Positions 1 through 10,016 of a DNA stretch of 64,000 nt are shown piece after piece. Position 1 is the stretch's first letter. The number at the start of each line of letters is the position of its first letter. The position numbers and the translations under genes were made by a program. The notes beneath the pieces are model-generated. The model did no database searches. It worked only from the letters and a program-made list of their open reading frames with translations, and was not told the DNA's origin. The stretch is taken from assembly GCA_022827835.1 (NCBI GenBank), contig JAJEIO010000049.1, forward strand, positions 186,001-250,000, read 5' to 3'. The stretch is from Candidatus Latescibacterota bacterium. Lineage in GTDB: Bacteria > Latescibacterota > UBA2968 > UBA8231.

Positions 1-402
1 CAGTTCAGCGACGAGCAGATCAGAGCGGTGATCGAGCGGGACGGCGGCGTCGGGGCCTCAATGGACACCTGGATGCTGCGCGAGAAGCAGGATGTCGACT
101 GGGCCCGCACCGCAGATTTCCAGCGGCGGGATTACTACGCGCGGGAAGAAGTGACCTTGGAGCACATCGCCAACCACGTCGACCACGTCTGCCAACTGGC
201 CGGCAACTCCCAGCACGCGGGGATCGGCGGCGACACCGACGGCCAAGGGGGGATCGACGGGGCCCCGTTTGAGATCGACAGCATCGCCGACTACGGGAAG
301 CTCGTCCCGATTCTCGAGCACCGCGGCTATAGCAGTGAGGACATCGCCAACGTCATGTACGGGAACTGGCACCGGTTCTACACCTCGTACCTGCCGCAAT
401 GA
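1..402 (+). CDS. Membrane dipeptidase (peptidase M19), C-terminal part
   Basis: The frame is open from base 1, so the gene starts outside the window and only about 133 codons are seen. The residues HVDHVCQLAGNSQHAGIGGD (about 56-75 of the visible part) match the late zinc-site region of renal/membrane dipeptidases, where a conserved His-Asp-His stretch precedes a GIGxDxDG loop. The tail (GYSSEDIANVMYGNWHRF) is the usual last helix with G-x-N. The family cleaves dipeptides in a metal-dependent way, and many bacterial members accept D-residues. It ends with TGA before a 379-bp AT-rich gap. The product family is confident; the substrate is unknown. Confidence 0.85.
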   Translation, partial: QFSDEQIRAVIERDGGVGASMDTWMLREKQDVDWARTADFQRRDYYAREEVTLEHIANHVDHVCQLAGNSQHAGIGGDTDGQGGIDGAPFEIDSIADYGKLVPILEHRGYSSEDIANVMYGNWHRFYTSYLPQ

Positions 403-781
403 CTTTGGCCCGGAGCGCATGCAAGGCGTAGAAATTACCTAGACCACAGTCAACCTACTAGCACTATTGGTTCTATAATCACTACATATTTTCTACAATG
501 GAAACTAGTGGTTGTTTTGATAATTTTTCGTTCTATCTGTTAAACAAAAGTATGAATAATATCCTCATTTATTAAAAAATTATACACCTAATATACCTAA
601 GCTATTGATTGATAATATACTAAGGCGTTCACGAGATAATCCGCAGATGAACGCAGAATATACTTGCAAGACAATCCACATTTTTAATTTTGATTTCAGT
701 TACCCTATTGATCATATTGTATGTAGCAATCCGAACAGAGGGTTCCCTTAGAGTTACCCCCCTTCCTAGAAAAAGCTAATC
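403..781. other. AT-rich intergenic stretch
   Basis: No convincing gene is seen in this 379-bp stretch. Its base composition is much richer in A/T than the flanking genes. It contains one copy of a dispersed short sequence (ATCCGCAGATGAACGCAG, about 639-656) that recurs near 19603 and, reversed, near 53822. Promoter elements for the leader gene at 782 may lie here, but I cannot place them reliably. Confidence 0.5.
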
Positions 782-913
782 ATGAGATACTTGCAGCGAT
801 TTATTTTCTTCGTGATCGTAATGATCTTAATGGCTTTGGGGCGGCCTTCTGCGCTGCACGGGCAGGGTGAAGACGTGAACACGCCCGCTGGAACCGCGAT
901 GTCAGCCGGCTAG
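782..913 (+). pseudogene. Truncated copy of the acidic-repeat protein leader (43 aa)
   Basis: This short frame encodes a signal peptide (MRYLQRFIFFVIVMILMALG) nearly identical in order and codons to the start of the acidic protein at 1672 (MRYLKRFIFLVCIMILMDLG). Both continue GRPS-L-GQ and then diverge. This copy ends in TAG after 43 codons with no acidic repeats. I read it as the 5' remnant of a tandem duplicate, later separated by the oxygenase gene at 943. An alternative is a genuine small secreted peptide of about 17 residues after cleavage. No clear ribosome-binding site precedes it, which favours a remnant. Confidence 0.6.
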
Positions 914-942
914 GTTCCGTAACATGACGATAAGGAAATAAA

Positions 943-1638
943 GTGACGCGCGACACTCCGAACCGCGGAGCCGCGGACGGCGGCTTGGTGGCTCGTCTGT
1001 CCGAAGACGCGCTCAAGGTGAGACGCTATTTTCCGACGCTCATTTTTTCTCTGGAAGTTCCGGCCAGCGAGACTCTGAACGCCGACCTGATCGAGAAGAT
1101 CTACGCCGAACGAGAACGCGACAGAACAGGGGTGCGCAAGTCGAACTTCCCGGAGTTGGGGAGTTGGCACAGCCACGTCAAGCTGCACAAGGACGTCGCG
1201 TTTGCGGAATTGGTTCAATGCGTCGATGAGGCCGGGGCCATGATGTGCCGCGAGCTCGGATATCACAGGTCCTATCGACTGAGAATCGGCACCATGTGGT
1301 CGATCATCAATCCACCGGGTAGCTCGAACCGGGCCCATATCCATCCCGGCTGTATCTGGAGCGGCGTCTACTACGTCCAGGCACCCAAGAATTCGGGTGG
1401 AATCGAGTTCATCGATCCGCGCACCCAGAACCTGATGAGTCAAGTCGAATACATCCCCGACACCAAGCGCCCGCGAATCTGCTGGACGAAAGTCCAATAC
1501 AAACCCATGGCCGGAAAAATGCTGATCTTCCCGAGTTGGCTGTACCATAGTGTGGCTCCGAATCAATCTAGGGCCAAGGGGAAGGACGCCGATCGGATCA
1601 TCGTGAGCTTCAACCTGTCTCAGGAAAGGCGCAGATAG
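943..1638 (+). CDS. Fe(II)/2-oxoglutarate oxygenase, TIGR02466-like
   Basis: 231 residues. The core resembles the 2OG-Fe(II) oxygenase family with a double-stranded beta-helix. It has an N-terminal FPTLIF strand, a W-S-I-I-N-PPGSSN-x-x-H-x-H-PG segment (about residues 121-138) that supplies metal ligands, SGVYYVQAP, and late F-P-S-W-L-Y-H-S-V-x-PN and RI-x-VSFN segments that hold the distal His and the Arg for 2-oxoglutarate. The start is taken as GTG at 943 because AAGGA lies 6 nt upstream. The family is soluble and its substrates are mostly unknown. It sits between two copies of the same secretory leader, so the neighbouring acidic protein is a possible substrate; that is inference only. 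Confidence 0.8.
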   Translation: MTRDTPNRGAADGGLVARLSEDALKVRRYFPTLIFSLEVPASETLNADLIEKIYAERERDRTGVRKSNFPELGSWHSHVKLHKDVAFAELVQCVDEAGAMMCRELGYHRSYRLRIGTMWSIINPPGSSNRAHIHPGCIWSGVYYVQAPKNSGGIEFIDPRTQNLMSQVEYIPDTKRPRICWTKVQYKPMAGKMLIFPSWLYHSVAPNQSRAKGKDADRIIVSFNLSQERRR

Positions 1639-1671
1639 TCACGCACGGAAGCCCTCATAGGAGGAACCAAG

Positions 1672-2700
<1,029 letters not shown>

Positions 2701-2868
2701 AAAACTGGTGACGGCCAAGGGCGTTCTAACGCGCAAGCTCGTCCTGCTGCGTTAATAGGACAAACGCCTAAATGGCTTCGACTCAAATAAGCCGCACGGC
2801 GATCTGCAAGGCGGTGTTGACCAAGCTGGTTGACGCCGCCCCGATCGGACTCTTCTTGTAAACCGCAA

Positions 2869-4263
2869 TCACAGCGACTGCAAAAAGGCCACGAGCGCGT
2901 CCCGGTCGCTCTGGTCTAGTTGGCGCACAAACTCCCGCGCTGTTTCTGCCTCGCCGCCGTGGAACATAATGGCTTCCATCAGCGTGCGCGCCCGTCCATC
3001 GTGCAGATACGCTGGAATGCCGTTGACCGTTGCCGTCAGGCCAATGCCCCACAGCGGCGGCGTGCGCCACTCGCGGCCGTCGGCCTCAAAGTCGGGACGG
3101 TCGTCGGCCAACTCTTCTCCCATATCGTGCAACAGCAGATCCGTGTAGGGATGAATGGTCTGGTTGGCTAGGGCCGCAATCTCGTGGTGGCCCGTTCGCA
3201 GGGTGGGGATGTGGCATCCCGAGCACTGGGCCGCCGCAAAGACCTCTTCGCCGCGCAACGCCTGCGGATCGTCGATGTTGCGGCGAGCGGGCACCGCTAG
3301 CGTTTGTACGTAAAAGGTATTGATATCCAGCGTCTCTTGGCCGATTTCAGGGTCGTCTCGGTGGTCGTCCATTTGCGGCTGGCCGGCGGTGGACTCCTCG
3401 GGGAAATAGGGGTTGGTAATCCCCATGTCCTGTTGGTAGGCTCCGGCGACCTGCTGCAATAGGTCGGGATTGTTGGCCTTGAGGCCAAAACGGCCCAATT
3501 CAGTCTGTTGCGTGCGGAAGTTGTACACTCGATTGGGTCGGCCGGATATGCCGTCGCCATCGCGGTCGCCGGGGTCGGCCAGCGCCAGAATAGTCTCTTC
3601 GGGGATGGCTTCGAGCAGGCCGCGGCCAAAAACCGGCGGGGCCATGCGCGGCGAGAACAGGACGTCCGCCGGCAGCGGCTGATAGGTCTCCACCACGTCG
3701 TAAACCGGAAAGCGCAGGGAGTACGCTGTGCCGTCGGCAAAATGGCGGGTTTCCTCAAAGTAGGTGACGTCGATCCGCGCTTCGGGTGCGACCCCGAAAA
3801 CGGCGCGATCCCCAATCTGTTCGCCAAAGCCCGGCACCGGCTGCGGGCCACCGGGCACTTCGGGATTGGTGCCGGGCAGGCTGACTCGCATGAGCATAGA
3901 GCCGATAAAAGGGGAGACCTCGCCGAACCCTTCGCGCCCCCGGCCATCGCGGGCGTGACAACCCACGCACGAGGTCTGATTGAAAACCGGCCCTAGACCG
4001 TGCCCCACTTCGGCTGGCGAGGTGACAAAGACCTGTTCAAAGGCCGCGTCGCCAGCCAAGAAGCGATCCAGGTCCATCCCGTCCAAAGAGGGGATGGGGT
4101 TTTCAAACGCCAAACTACTAGCGTCAAAAACCGTCGCCACCCCGCCGGACAGGGCACGGTTGTCGTCCTCCACGGGAGTCGGGTCTAAACCCCGGTCGTC
4201 GCCGCAGTGGGTGAGCGTAGCTAGAAGGCCCATATAGAGTATGGGCGCACGGGTAATGCTCAT
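2869..4263 (-). CDS. Dihaem oxidoreductase / putative peroxidase (DUF1111, DHOR), lipoprotein
   Basis: 464 residues with two c-type haem motifs, CVGCH (about 99-103) and CSGCH (about 344-348), separated as in the DUF1111 'di-haem oxidoreductase' family. The N-terminus is hydrophobic and ends LATLTHC at Cys20, followed by Gly-Asp-Asp, which looks like a lipobox, although His at -1 is unusual. It is therefore expected in the periplasm, attached to a membrane. It is the last gene of an operon with imelysin (15-bp gap) and a porin. In other bacteria DUF1111 proteins sit beside imelysins in iron-regulated loci, so a role in periplasmic iron handling is likely. The exact reaction is not established. 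Confidence 0.85.
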   Translation of the reverse strand: MSITRAPILYMGLLATLTHCGDDRGLDPTPVEDDNRALSGGVATVFDASSLAFENPIPSLDGMDLDRFLAGDAAFEQVFVTSPAEVGHGLGPVFNQTSCVGCHARDGRGREGFGEVSPFIGSMLMRVSLPGTNPEVPGGPQPVPGFGEQIGDRAVFGVAPEARIDVTYFEETRHFADGTAYSLRFPVYDVVETYQPLPADVLFSPRMAPPVFGRGLLEAIPEETILALADPGDRDGDGISGRPNRVYNFRTQQTELGRFGLKANNPDLLQQVAGAYQQDMGITNPYFPEESTAGQPQMDDHRDDPEIGQETLDINTFYVQTLAVPARRNIDDPQALRGEEVFAAAQCSGCHIPTLRTGHHEIAALANQTIHPYTDLLLHDMGEELADDRPDFEADGREWRTPPLWGIGLTATVNGIPAYLHDGRARTLMEAIMFHGGEAETAREFVRQLDQSDRDALVAFLQSL

Positions 4264-4278
4264 TGCGAGAAAACGAGA

Positions 4279-5355
4279 TTAATTACCTAATACCAGCGGT
4301 AGGATATCTTCCTCCAAGGTTTGCTGGACTTTGGCTACTGCGGCCTGCGCCTTCTCGATTTGGTCCCGATCCGAGGCAATGGCGTCGCGGAAGGGGTACT
4401 GGATGCGGCCGATCTCGTTGATGGCCGTTTGGATTTCCTCTTTGAGCCGTTGATCGAGGTCGGCGTCGGCTTGGCGGATGAATTCGTCCAAGCCCGGGCC
4501 GGTGCCCGCGTAGTCGCCGGTATAGACGTGCAGGACGCTGCGGAGGTTGTTCTGGAAATCGGCGATAGAATTGAAGCTAAATTGGGATTCGACGAGGCGA
4601 GTATCTCGCTCGACGAAGGGGTCGGCGATTTTGCCATTGGCTACCTCGTCGCAGATGCCGATCATGCCGCCGACCATCTCCTGGACTGCCGACTGGGAGG
4701 ACGGATACGCGTCGCTGCCATTGCCGGCATTGCGGACCTTTTGGCCAAAGTTGCCGCCGGAGGAGATCCAACTCGTGTGCAGGGCCTCGGTAGTGGCCTT
4801 TAGATCTTGGGTCGTGGCGATCAGATAGGCGAACTCGCGCTCGGTGAAATCGGCCGCAGTCTTGCTGCCGCCTTCGTCAAAGAGCAGGTACTCGATGGTG
4901 TGGAAGCCCTTGAGGGTTCCGTCCAGACTGTTCACGTACGCGGGCGTCAAGTCGCTGTCGCTGGCCAATACTCCGTCCAAGTCCGTGCGGTTGACCGGCC
5001 AACTATCGAGCGCTGGATCGTAGCCGTTGAAATCTACTGGCCCAAAGAGAAATCCCTCGCTGGCTTCCCAAGGGATGCGCGTGGCTACCCAAGCGTTGCG
5101 GGCAGCACTGAGGTTTTCAGGCGTGGAATCGTCGCGCAGCGCCTCGACTGCGGCGAGCAGTTCGCCGGCCCGCTCGTCCAAGTCCGCGTACGTGGCAATG
5201 ACGACGTTGTCGGTGAAGTTGCTCAAGATGGACCCAAAGTCGAACTCGGCCTCGGCTGGCCCAGTGGGTGCGTCGCTGTCGTCGCCGCAGCCGGCAATGA
5301 GCAACAGACTGCAAGCGGCTAGTCCGAGCCCCAACCGCAAGAATATGGCTTTCAT
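4279..5355 (-). CDS. Imelysin-family iron-regulated lipoprotein (peptidase M75-like)
   Basis: 358 residues. The leader ends LIAGC with Cys23, a good lipobox, so the protein should be a periplasmic lipoprotein. The all-helical imelysin fold is indicated by the W-x-x-TR-IPWE-x-SE-x-FLFGPVD segment (about 90-107) and by GFHTIEYLLF (about 150-159), which carries the family GxHxxE motif. Imelysins such as IrpA and the EfeO-related proteins bind iron or act in its uptake; proteolytic activity is doubtful. AAGGGAG precedes the start. It lies between a porin and a dihaem enzyme on the same strand, and that context supports an iron-acquisition role. Confidence 0.88.
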   Translation of the reverse strand: MKAIFLRLGLGLAACSLLLIAGCGDDSDAPTGPAEAEFDFGSILSNFTDNVVIATYADLDERAGELLAAVEALRDDSTPENLSAARNAWVATRIPWEASEGFLFGPVDFNGYDPALDSWPVNRTDLDGVLASDSDLTPAYVNSLDGTLKGFHTIEYLLFDEGGSKTAADFTEREFAYLIATTQDLKATTEALHTSWISSGGNFGQKVRNAGNGSDAYPSSQSAVQEMVGGMIGICDEVANGKIADPFVERDTRLVESQFSFNSIADFQNNLRSVLHVYTGDYAGTGPGLDEFIRQADADLDQRLKEEIQTAINEIGRIQYPFRDAIASDRDQIEKAQAAVAKVQQTLEEDILPLVLGN

Positions 5356-5435
5356 AAGGGTTGCTCCCTTTCGTCAGGATTGAAACTTAGCGCACAGGTG
5401 ACTTCCACCAGTGCCTGATTTCACAGTGAATGTTT

Positions 5436-6692
5436 TTAAAACTGAAATCCCAGTCCCAAGCTCAGGGTGTTTTCAGGGTTAAAGTGGGCGGCACCCAGCC
5501 GCCGCATGGCGTAATCAGCCTTGAGCACCACAGTTTCTTCCATGTTGTAGTTCGCGCCCAAGGTATAGACCCGGCGCGCAAAGCGCGGATTGTCAAAGGT
5601 TTCGTTCGGGACCGCGGCCATGCTGTCGTACGCGTCCAAGCGGATGAACAGGTCTAAGCGATTGGGTGAGGAAACGGCCAACCAAGGCAGGACGTCGTAG
5701 CCGACCTCGGCGAAGGCCGCATATGCCTCCCGGGCCACGGGCGAGCGCAAGACGTCGAGATTGTTCGATAGGGTGCGGTTGCGGGCGCTGACGAGGGTGG
5801 CGTTCTGCAGATGCCCATAGAGATATAGCCCGCGCGCGCGGACCCGCCCCCAGTCGAAGCTGCCGTGTACATCGACGATGGAGACGTGCGCGTCTATCCC
5901 TTCCATATCGGGTTTGGGGCGGTTGTCAGCGCTGTCGCCGCGATAGCCAGAAATACCAAGCACACAGTGCGGCGCGAACTGATAATCGAGGCGTCCGACC
6001 CAAGCCATATTGGTCGCCTGAATCGTCTCAAAGCGCTTTTGGTGGCCGCCGACAATCCAGTTTTGCGAGCTGAAACCCGTCGCGTCCAAGCCGTTGACTA
6101 GCTGTACCTGGTAGTGCCAGCCCCGGTAGGCCCCGGAGACTTCCACGCCGGTCTCGTGCCAAAGGGCCGGGATGATGGAAGTCTCGGCTTCCGAGCGCCG
6201 GGAGCCGAAGAAATCGGCGGGATGGTAGCGATGGCTCAAGTGGCCCACAGCGACGTAGAAATGCCCCAAGCGGACGCGGAAGGCATCGCTGAATTTTCGC
6301 TCGACGGCCAGCTCCTCGACGATGACTTCGCCGCCTTTTTCGATTTCCTGCTCAAACTCGCCGAATTCCTCAAACTCCAATTCCAGCGCGGCACCAGCCC
6401 CGCCGTGCTCAAATTCCACCTCGGCTTCCAGTTCCGTATTTTTGAGCAATTCGACTTCCAGTTCGAGTGCGAGGCGGGTGATGTCGATGATGGCACGGCT
6501 GTCTGGGGGAGAACCGTGGGGGCCGCTTTTTTGATCGGGGCCGAAATCGAAGTGGGAATAGAGCAGTTCGCCGTAGCCTTCTAGATGAAAGGACGGCTTT
6601 GCAGAGGCGTTTGCGTCCTGCACGGATAGGAAAGCGAGAAGGATAAGTAGCTGAAAAATAGAGAGATAAGGTTTATTGGGAGAATGTCGCAT
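5436..6692 (-). CDS. Outer-membrane porin-like beta-barrel, first gene of iron operon
   Basis: 418 residues from the chosen ATG, which opens a clear signal peptide (MRHSPNKPYLSIFQ then a hydrophobic core ending in ANASA). The open frame extends 43 codons further upstream through AT-rich sequence that does not look coding. The body alternates hydrophobic and polar residues with many aromatic strand ends and finishes LGLGFQF, a typical C-terminal Phe for barrel insertion. Residues about 55-110 are strikingly Glu-rich (ELEFEEFGEFEQEIE), possibly a cation-attracting constriction loop. It is followed by imelysin after an 80-bp gap. No good ribosome-binding site precedes this start, so the exact start is uncertain. 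Confidence 0.75.
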   Translation of the reverse strand: MRHSPNKPYLSIFQLLILLAFLSVQDANASAKPSFHLEGYGELLYSHFDFGPDQKSGPHGSPPDSRAIIDITRLALELEVELLKNTELEAEVEFEHGGAGAALELEFEEFGEFEQEIEKGGEVIVEELAVERKFSDAFRVRLGHFYVAVGHLSHRYHPADFFGSRRSEAETSIIPALWHETGVEVSGAYRGWHYQVQLVNGLDATGFSSQNWIVGGHQKRFETIQATNMAWVGRLDYQFAPHCVLGISGYRGDSADNRPKPDMEGIDAHVSIVDVHGSFDWGRVRARGLYLYGHLQNATLVSARNRTLSNNLDVLRSPVAREAYAAFAEVGYDVLPWLAVSSPNRLDLFIRLDAYDSMAAVPNETFDNPRFARRVYTLGANYNMEETVVLKADYAMRRLGAAHFNPENTLSLGLGFQF

Positions 6693-6840
6693 GGATTGGA
6701 TAAAGAGTCGTAATATCGCTATTACAAATTTTCTGTTAATAAAACCAAAGTTTCCTTTAATAATCTTTTGTTTTATATGCCAAACAAAAGTATAGATAGT
6801 ATTTTTATCTGTCAAGGACATTATTTGATGACGTTACGCG

Positions 6841-6869
6841 GTAGGGGGCGGTTTGAAACCGCCCCCTAC
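6841..6869. repeat. Perfect palindrome, REP-like (14-bp arms, 1-nt centre)
   Basis: GTAGGGGGCGGTTT (6841-6854) is followed by one G and its exact reverse complement (6856-6869). It lies between the divergent porin and glnD genes. GC-rich GTAGGGGCGG...CCGCCCCTAC palindromes occur as dispersed repeats in several environmental genomes (general knowledge). With no T-tract and two divergent flanking genes, a terminator is unlikely. Confidence 0.75.
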
Positions 6870-6901
6870 GGCACCGTATATTTAATAGATTTGGAGAAGC
6901 T

Positions 6902-9502
6902 ATGGGATTTGCAGAAACATTCGCCGACTCGCTGAAAGAGATGCCTTCCGCGCCAATGGGGGAGTCTCTACGGCCGCTGTGGCAAGAGGCCCTCGCGCAG
7001 ATTGAGGCCGAGCACCAAGCCGGGGCCGACGGGCAGACCGTAGCTCGGCGGATCGCCGAGGCTATGGACGCGGTGGTGCTGTCTATTTACCAGAGCGCCA
7101 TGCCCCAGACGGCTGGCCCCCACGCGCTGGTGGCGCTGGGTGGGTACGGCCGCTGCGAAATGGCACCGCACTCCGACGTTGACTTACTCTTCCTGTTCGC
7201 CAAAAGCCAAGACAAGGTTCCCGAAGTGGTCGCTGGTGTGTTCAATCCGCTGTGGGACTTGGGGTTTGAGGTGGGGCACAGCAGTCGCACGTTGGACGAT
7301 GTGGTCAGGGCGGTGCGCGAAGATCTGGAATCGCGCACCGCGATGATGGACGGTCGCCTGCTGGCCGGCGACGCCGCGCTTTTCGCCCAGTTCCAAAAGC
7401 GGCTCTACAAGCGCGTGCCCAAGCGCACGGTCCTCGAGCTGAATCGGCTGCGTCAGCAGCAGCGCGAAGCGCGGCAATCCGTTCAGCTTTTAGAGCCGAA
7501 TGTCAAGGAGAGCCCTGGGGGCTTGCGCGAGATACAGATGTTCGAGTGGGCGCTCAAGGCCAAGGTCAAAGTGCCCGAGTACGGCGATTTGTACGCGCAG
7601 TATCTCGATGGCGGCAGCAAGAGCCTCGCCCACAGCCGCGCCTTCCTCTGGCGGGTGCGGCACGCGCTCCACTTTGCCGTGGGCCGCAAGCGCGATGTGC
7701 TAGAGCACGATCTCAAGCCGCAGATCGCGGCCGCCTTGGGCTATGAAGACCAAGACCAAGAGCTGGCGGTCGAGTGCTTTATGCGCGAGTACTACCTACA
7801 TGCGCGCACTGTACACCAGCTAGTAGAACGCGCCTTCCAGCAATTGACGCGCAAGCCGCGCAACAGCAGCCGCAGCATGTATCTAGAGCGCGGCGTTGCT
7901 GCAATAGAAGGAGAGATCGTCCTTGCTGATGGCGAGGCGTACTTTGCCGCCGATCCTCTGCGCCTGCTAAAAATTTTCCTCACGGCTCAGACCAAGAACT
8001 TGAAACTGAGCGATCAAGCGCAGAGCGCAGTGCGCGCCAGTCTGCCGCTGATCAACGACGCATTCAGACGCTTGCCTGAAGCCCGCGACTTATTCCTCAG
8101 GATACTCAAGCGCAAATACCATACGGCGCGCACGCTCCGGCGCATGCACGACTTGGGCGTCTTAGGCGCGTACTTGCCCGAGTTTGAGCGGCTGACCTGC
8201 TTGGTCCAATACGACATTTACCACATCTACACGGTCGATGAGCACACGCTGGTCGCGCTGGAAAATTTGGAAGCTCTTGGGCAACAGGAGGGAGCCATGT
8301 CGGCGATCCTTGCCCAATGCACGCGCCGCGATTTGCTGTTCTTCGCCGTGCTCTTGCACGACGTAGGCAAGTGGAAGCGCGACGACCACATCGCGCGCGG
8401 CATTGAGATGACCGAGGAACTGAGCGAGCGAATGGGGCTGTCTCCAGAGGAGCGGTCCATGCTGTGCTTCCTCGTGGAGCACCACCAAGACATGGTGCTA
8501 ATTTCTAGGCGGCGCAATCTCGATGACTACGAGATGATCGCCGAGTTTGCCGGGCTGTTCGCCAATGCGGAATGGCTGCGCGCGCTCTACTTGGTTTCAT
8601 ACGCCGACCTGTCGGCGGTTGCGCCCGACGCGTGGACCGACTGGCAAGGGGCCTTGCTGTGGGAATTGTACTACAAGACGGCCGAGCAACTGCACTCGGA
8701 CCGGGAGGCCCTAGCGGCCAAACAGCGCGCACGCCAGAAACTCGACGAGCACCTCGATCACATCGAGGGCCACTGGCCGGCCCAGCGCGTCGTCCAGTTC
8801 CAAGAGCACATCGATCAGCTACCTCCCAGCTATTTGGTGGCTTACAATCGCGCGCAGATCAGGGTACATCTGGAGATGATCGCCCGCCTGAGCCGGGAAC
8901 AGCCTTTTGTCTTGGAATTTATCGAGCACGAAGGGCACACGGAGGTCGTCGTCTGCACCCGCGACCAGCGCCAGCTCATGGCCAAGATCTGCGGCGCTTT
9001 GGCCGTCAACGACATCAATATCCTCCGCGCGGATGTCAATACCCGCGCCGACGACGTGGTGCTCGACATTTTCCAAGTGACCAACATCGACGGCAGTCCG
9101 GTGCTGCCCGACTGGAAGAAGGAGCGCATGCGCGAGCGGGTGGCCGAGGTTATTTCCCTGCGTCTCAAGGCTCGCGAGTTGATAGCAAAGTACAGCAGCA
9201 GTTGGGACCGCCGCCGCCGGCAGCGGCAGTACGACCAGCCGCCGCGCATTGCGTTTGACAATCACATTTCGGCCCGCTACACGGTCGTCGATATCGAAGC
9301 CCAAGACAAGGTGGGACTGCTGTACAGAATCGCGTACCTGCTGGACGAGCTGGATCTCGACATTCACCGCGCCATTATCAACACGGTGGCGGCGCGGGCG
9401 CAAGATTCCTTCTACATCGTCGATGCCGAGGGGCAGAAGATCGCTAGCCCCGAGGAACTCGACCGGATACAGCAGTACCTGCTCGACGGGCTGGCGTCTT
9501 AG
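6902..9502 (+). CDS. glnD: Bifunctional PII uridylyltransferase / uridylyl-removing enzyme GlnD
   Basis: 866 residues, close to the usual 850-950. Domains in order: a nucleotidyltransferase with ALGGYGR (about 78-84) and SDVDLL (Asp92, Asp94); the GlnD helical linker; an HD domain with LLHDVGKW (His486-Asp487), which removes UMP; and two ACT domains (about 680-735 and 795-866) that sense glutamine. YHIYTVDEHTL before the HD site is diagnostic. The enzyme uridylylates and deuridylylates PII to signal nitrogen status in the cytoplasm. GGAGAAG precedes ATG 6902. No glnB or amtB is seen nearby. Confidence 0.95.
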   Translation: MGFAETFADSLKEMPSAPMGESLRPLWQEALAQIEAEHQAGADGQTVARRIAEAMDAVVLSIYQSAMPQTAGPHALVALGGYGRCEMAPHSDVDLLFLFAKSQDKVPEVVAGVFNPLWDLGFEVGHSSRTLDDVVRAVREDLESRTAMMDGRLLAGDAALFAQFQKRLYKRVPKRTVLELNRLRQQQREARQSVQLLEPNVKESPGGLREIQMFEWALKAKVKVPEYGDLYAQYLDGGSKSLAHSRAFLWRVRHALHFAVGRKRDVLEHDLKPQIAAALGYEDQDQELAVECFMREYYLHARTVHQLVERAFQQLTRKPRNSSRSMYLERGVAAIEGEIVLADGEAYFAADPLRLLKIFLTAQTKNLKLSDQAQSAVRASLPLINDAFRRLPEARDLFLRILKRKYHTARTLRRMHDLGVLGAYLPEFERLTCLVQYDIYHIYTVDEHTLVALENLEALGQQEGAMSAILAQCTRRDLLFFAVLLHDVGKWKRDDHIARGIEMTEELSERMGLSPEERSMLCFLVEHHQDMVLISRRRNLDDYEMIAEFAGLFANAEWLRALYLVSYADLSAVAPDAWTDWQGALLWELYYKTAEQLHSDREALAAKQRARQKLDEHLDHIEGHWPAQRVVQFQEHIDQLPPSYLVAYNRAQIRVHLEMIARLSREQPFVLEFIEHEGHTEVVVCTRDQRQLMAKICGALAVNDINILRADVNTRADDVVLDIFQVTNIDGSPVLPDWKKERMRERVAEVISLRLKARELIAKYSSSWDRRRRQRQYDQPPRIAFDNHISARYTVVDIEAQDKVGLLYRIAYLLDELDLDIHRAIINTVAARAQDSFYIVDAEGQKIASPEELDRIQQYLLDGLAS

Positions 9503-9527
9503 ACCTGTAAACTCATAAAGGAAAATA

Positions 9528-9941
9528 ATGTCAGAGCATCCCAAGCCAACCTGCAAAGTGATTCGCGGCCGAGGAACCTACGAAGGTAAACAGGCACTCA
9601 CCTATGTCTCAGGGATCGCCGCCGAGACCACCGGCTCGCAGGGGATTTGCATGCACCTGCTGAACCTGCCTCCTAAAGAACGGGCCAAGGCCCACCTGCA
9701 CGAAAACCACGAGACAGCTATTTATGTCATCAGCGGCCAAGCTATAATGTGGTATGGCGAGCGGCTAGAGGAGCATGAATCCGTCAACAGCGGCGACTTT
9801 GTTTACATCCCCGCTGGCGTCCCGCACCTTCCCTACAATCCCAGCGAGACCGAAACCTGCACTGCTGTGATCGCTCGGACGGACCCCAACGAGCAAGAGA
9901 GCGTTAAACTCTTACCTGAACTGGACGGGATACACGGCTAG
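9528..9941 (+). CDS. Cupin-domain protein (137 aa)
   Basis: A single conserved beta-barrel cupin. Motif 1 is H-L-H-E-N-H-E-T-A-I-Y-V-I-S-G (about 62-76) and motif 2 is GDFVYIPAGVPHLPYN (about 91-106), giving the three His/one Glu metal site. The sequence GSQGICMHLLNLPP before motif 1 is typical of small cupins that bind organic acids or sugars. AAGGAAA precedes ATG 9528, 25 bp after glnD, so it may be co-transcribed. A decayed copy of its 3' half lies at 10612. The substrate cannot be told from sequence. Confidence 0.8.
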   Translation: MSEHPKPTCKVIRGRGTYEGKQALTYVSGIAAETTGSQGICMHLLNLPPKERAKAHLHENHETAIYVISGQAIMWYGERLEEHESVNSGDFVYIPAGVPHLPYNPSETETCTAVIARTDPNEQESVKLLPELDGIHG

Positions 9942-10016
9942 ACAAAGGAGCCAGTGTACCCATCACAAGGGAAATAGGCGGTAAACATCGAACTCAACCT
10001 CTTTCTCTGCTTCGCC

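Noticed and set aside
2772..2861. 29-codon frame starting ATGGCTTCGACTC
   Set aside because: No ribosome-binding site, no recognisable product, and between convergent genes.
3508..3996. Plus-strand frame opposite the dihaem enzyme
   Set aside because: No ribosome-binding site or family features; the minus strand has both haem motifs.
8572..9258. 228-codon frame inside glnD
   Set aside because: Arg/Pro/Ala-rich shadow of the HD/ACT coding region; glnD is intact across it.
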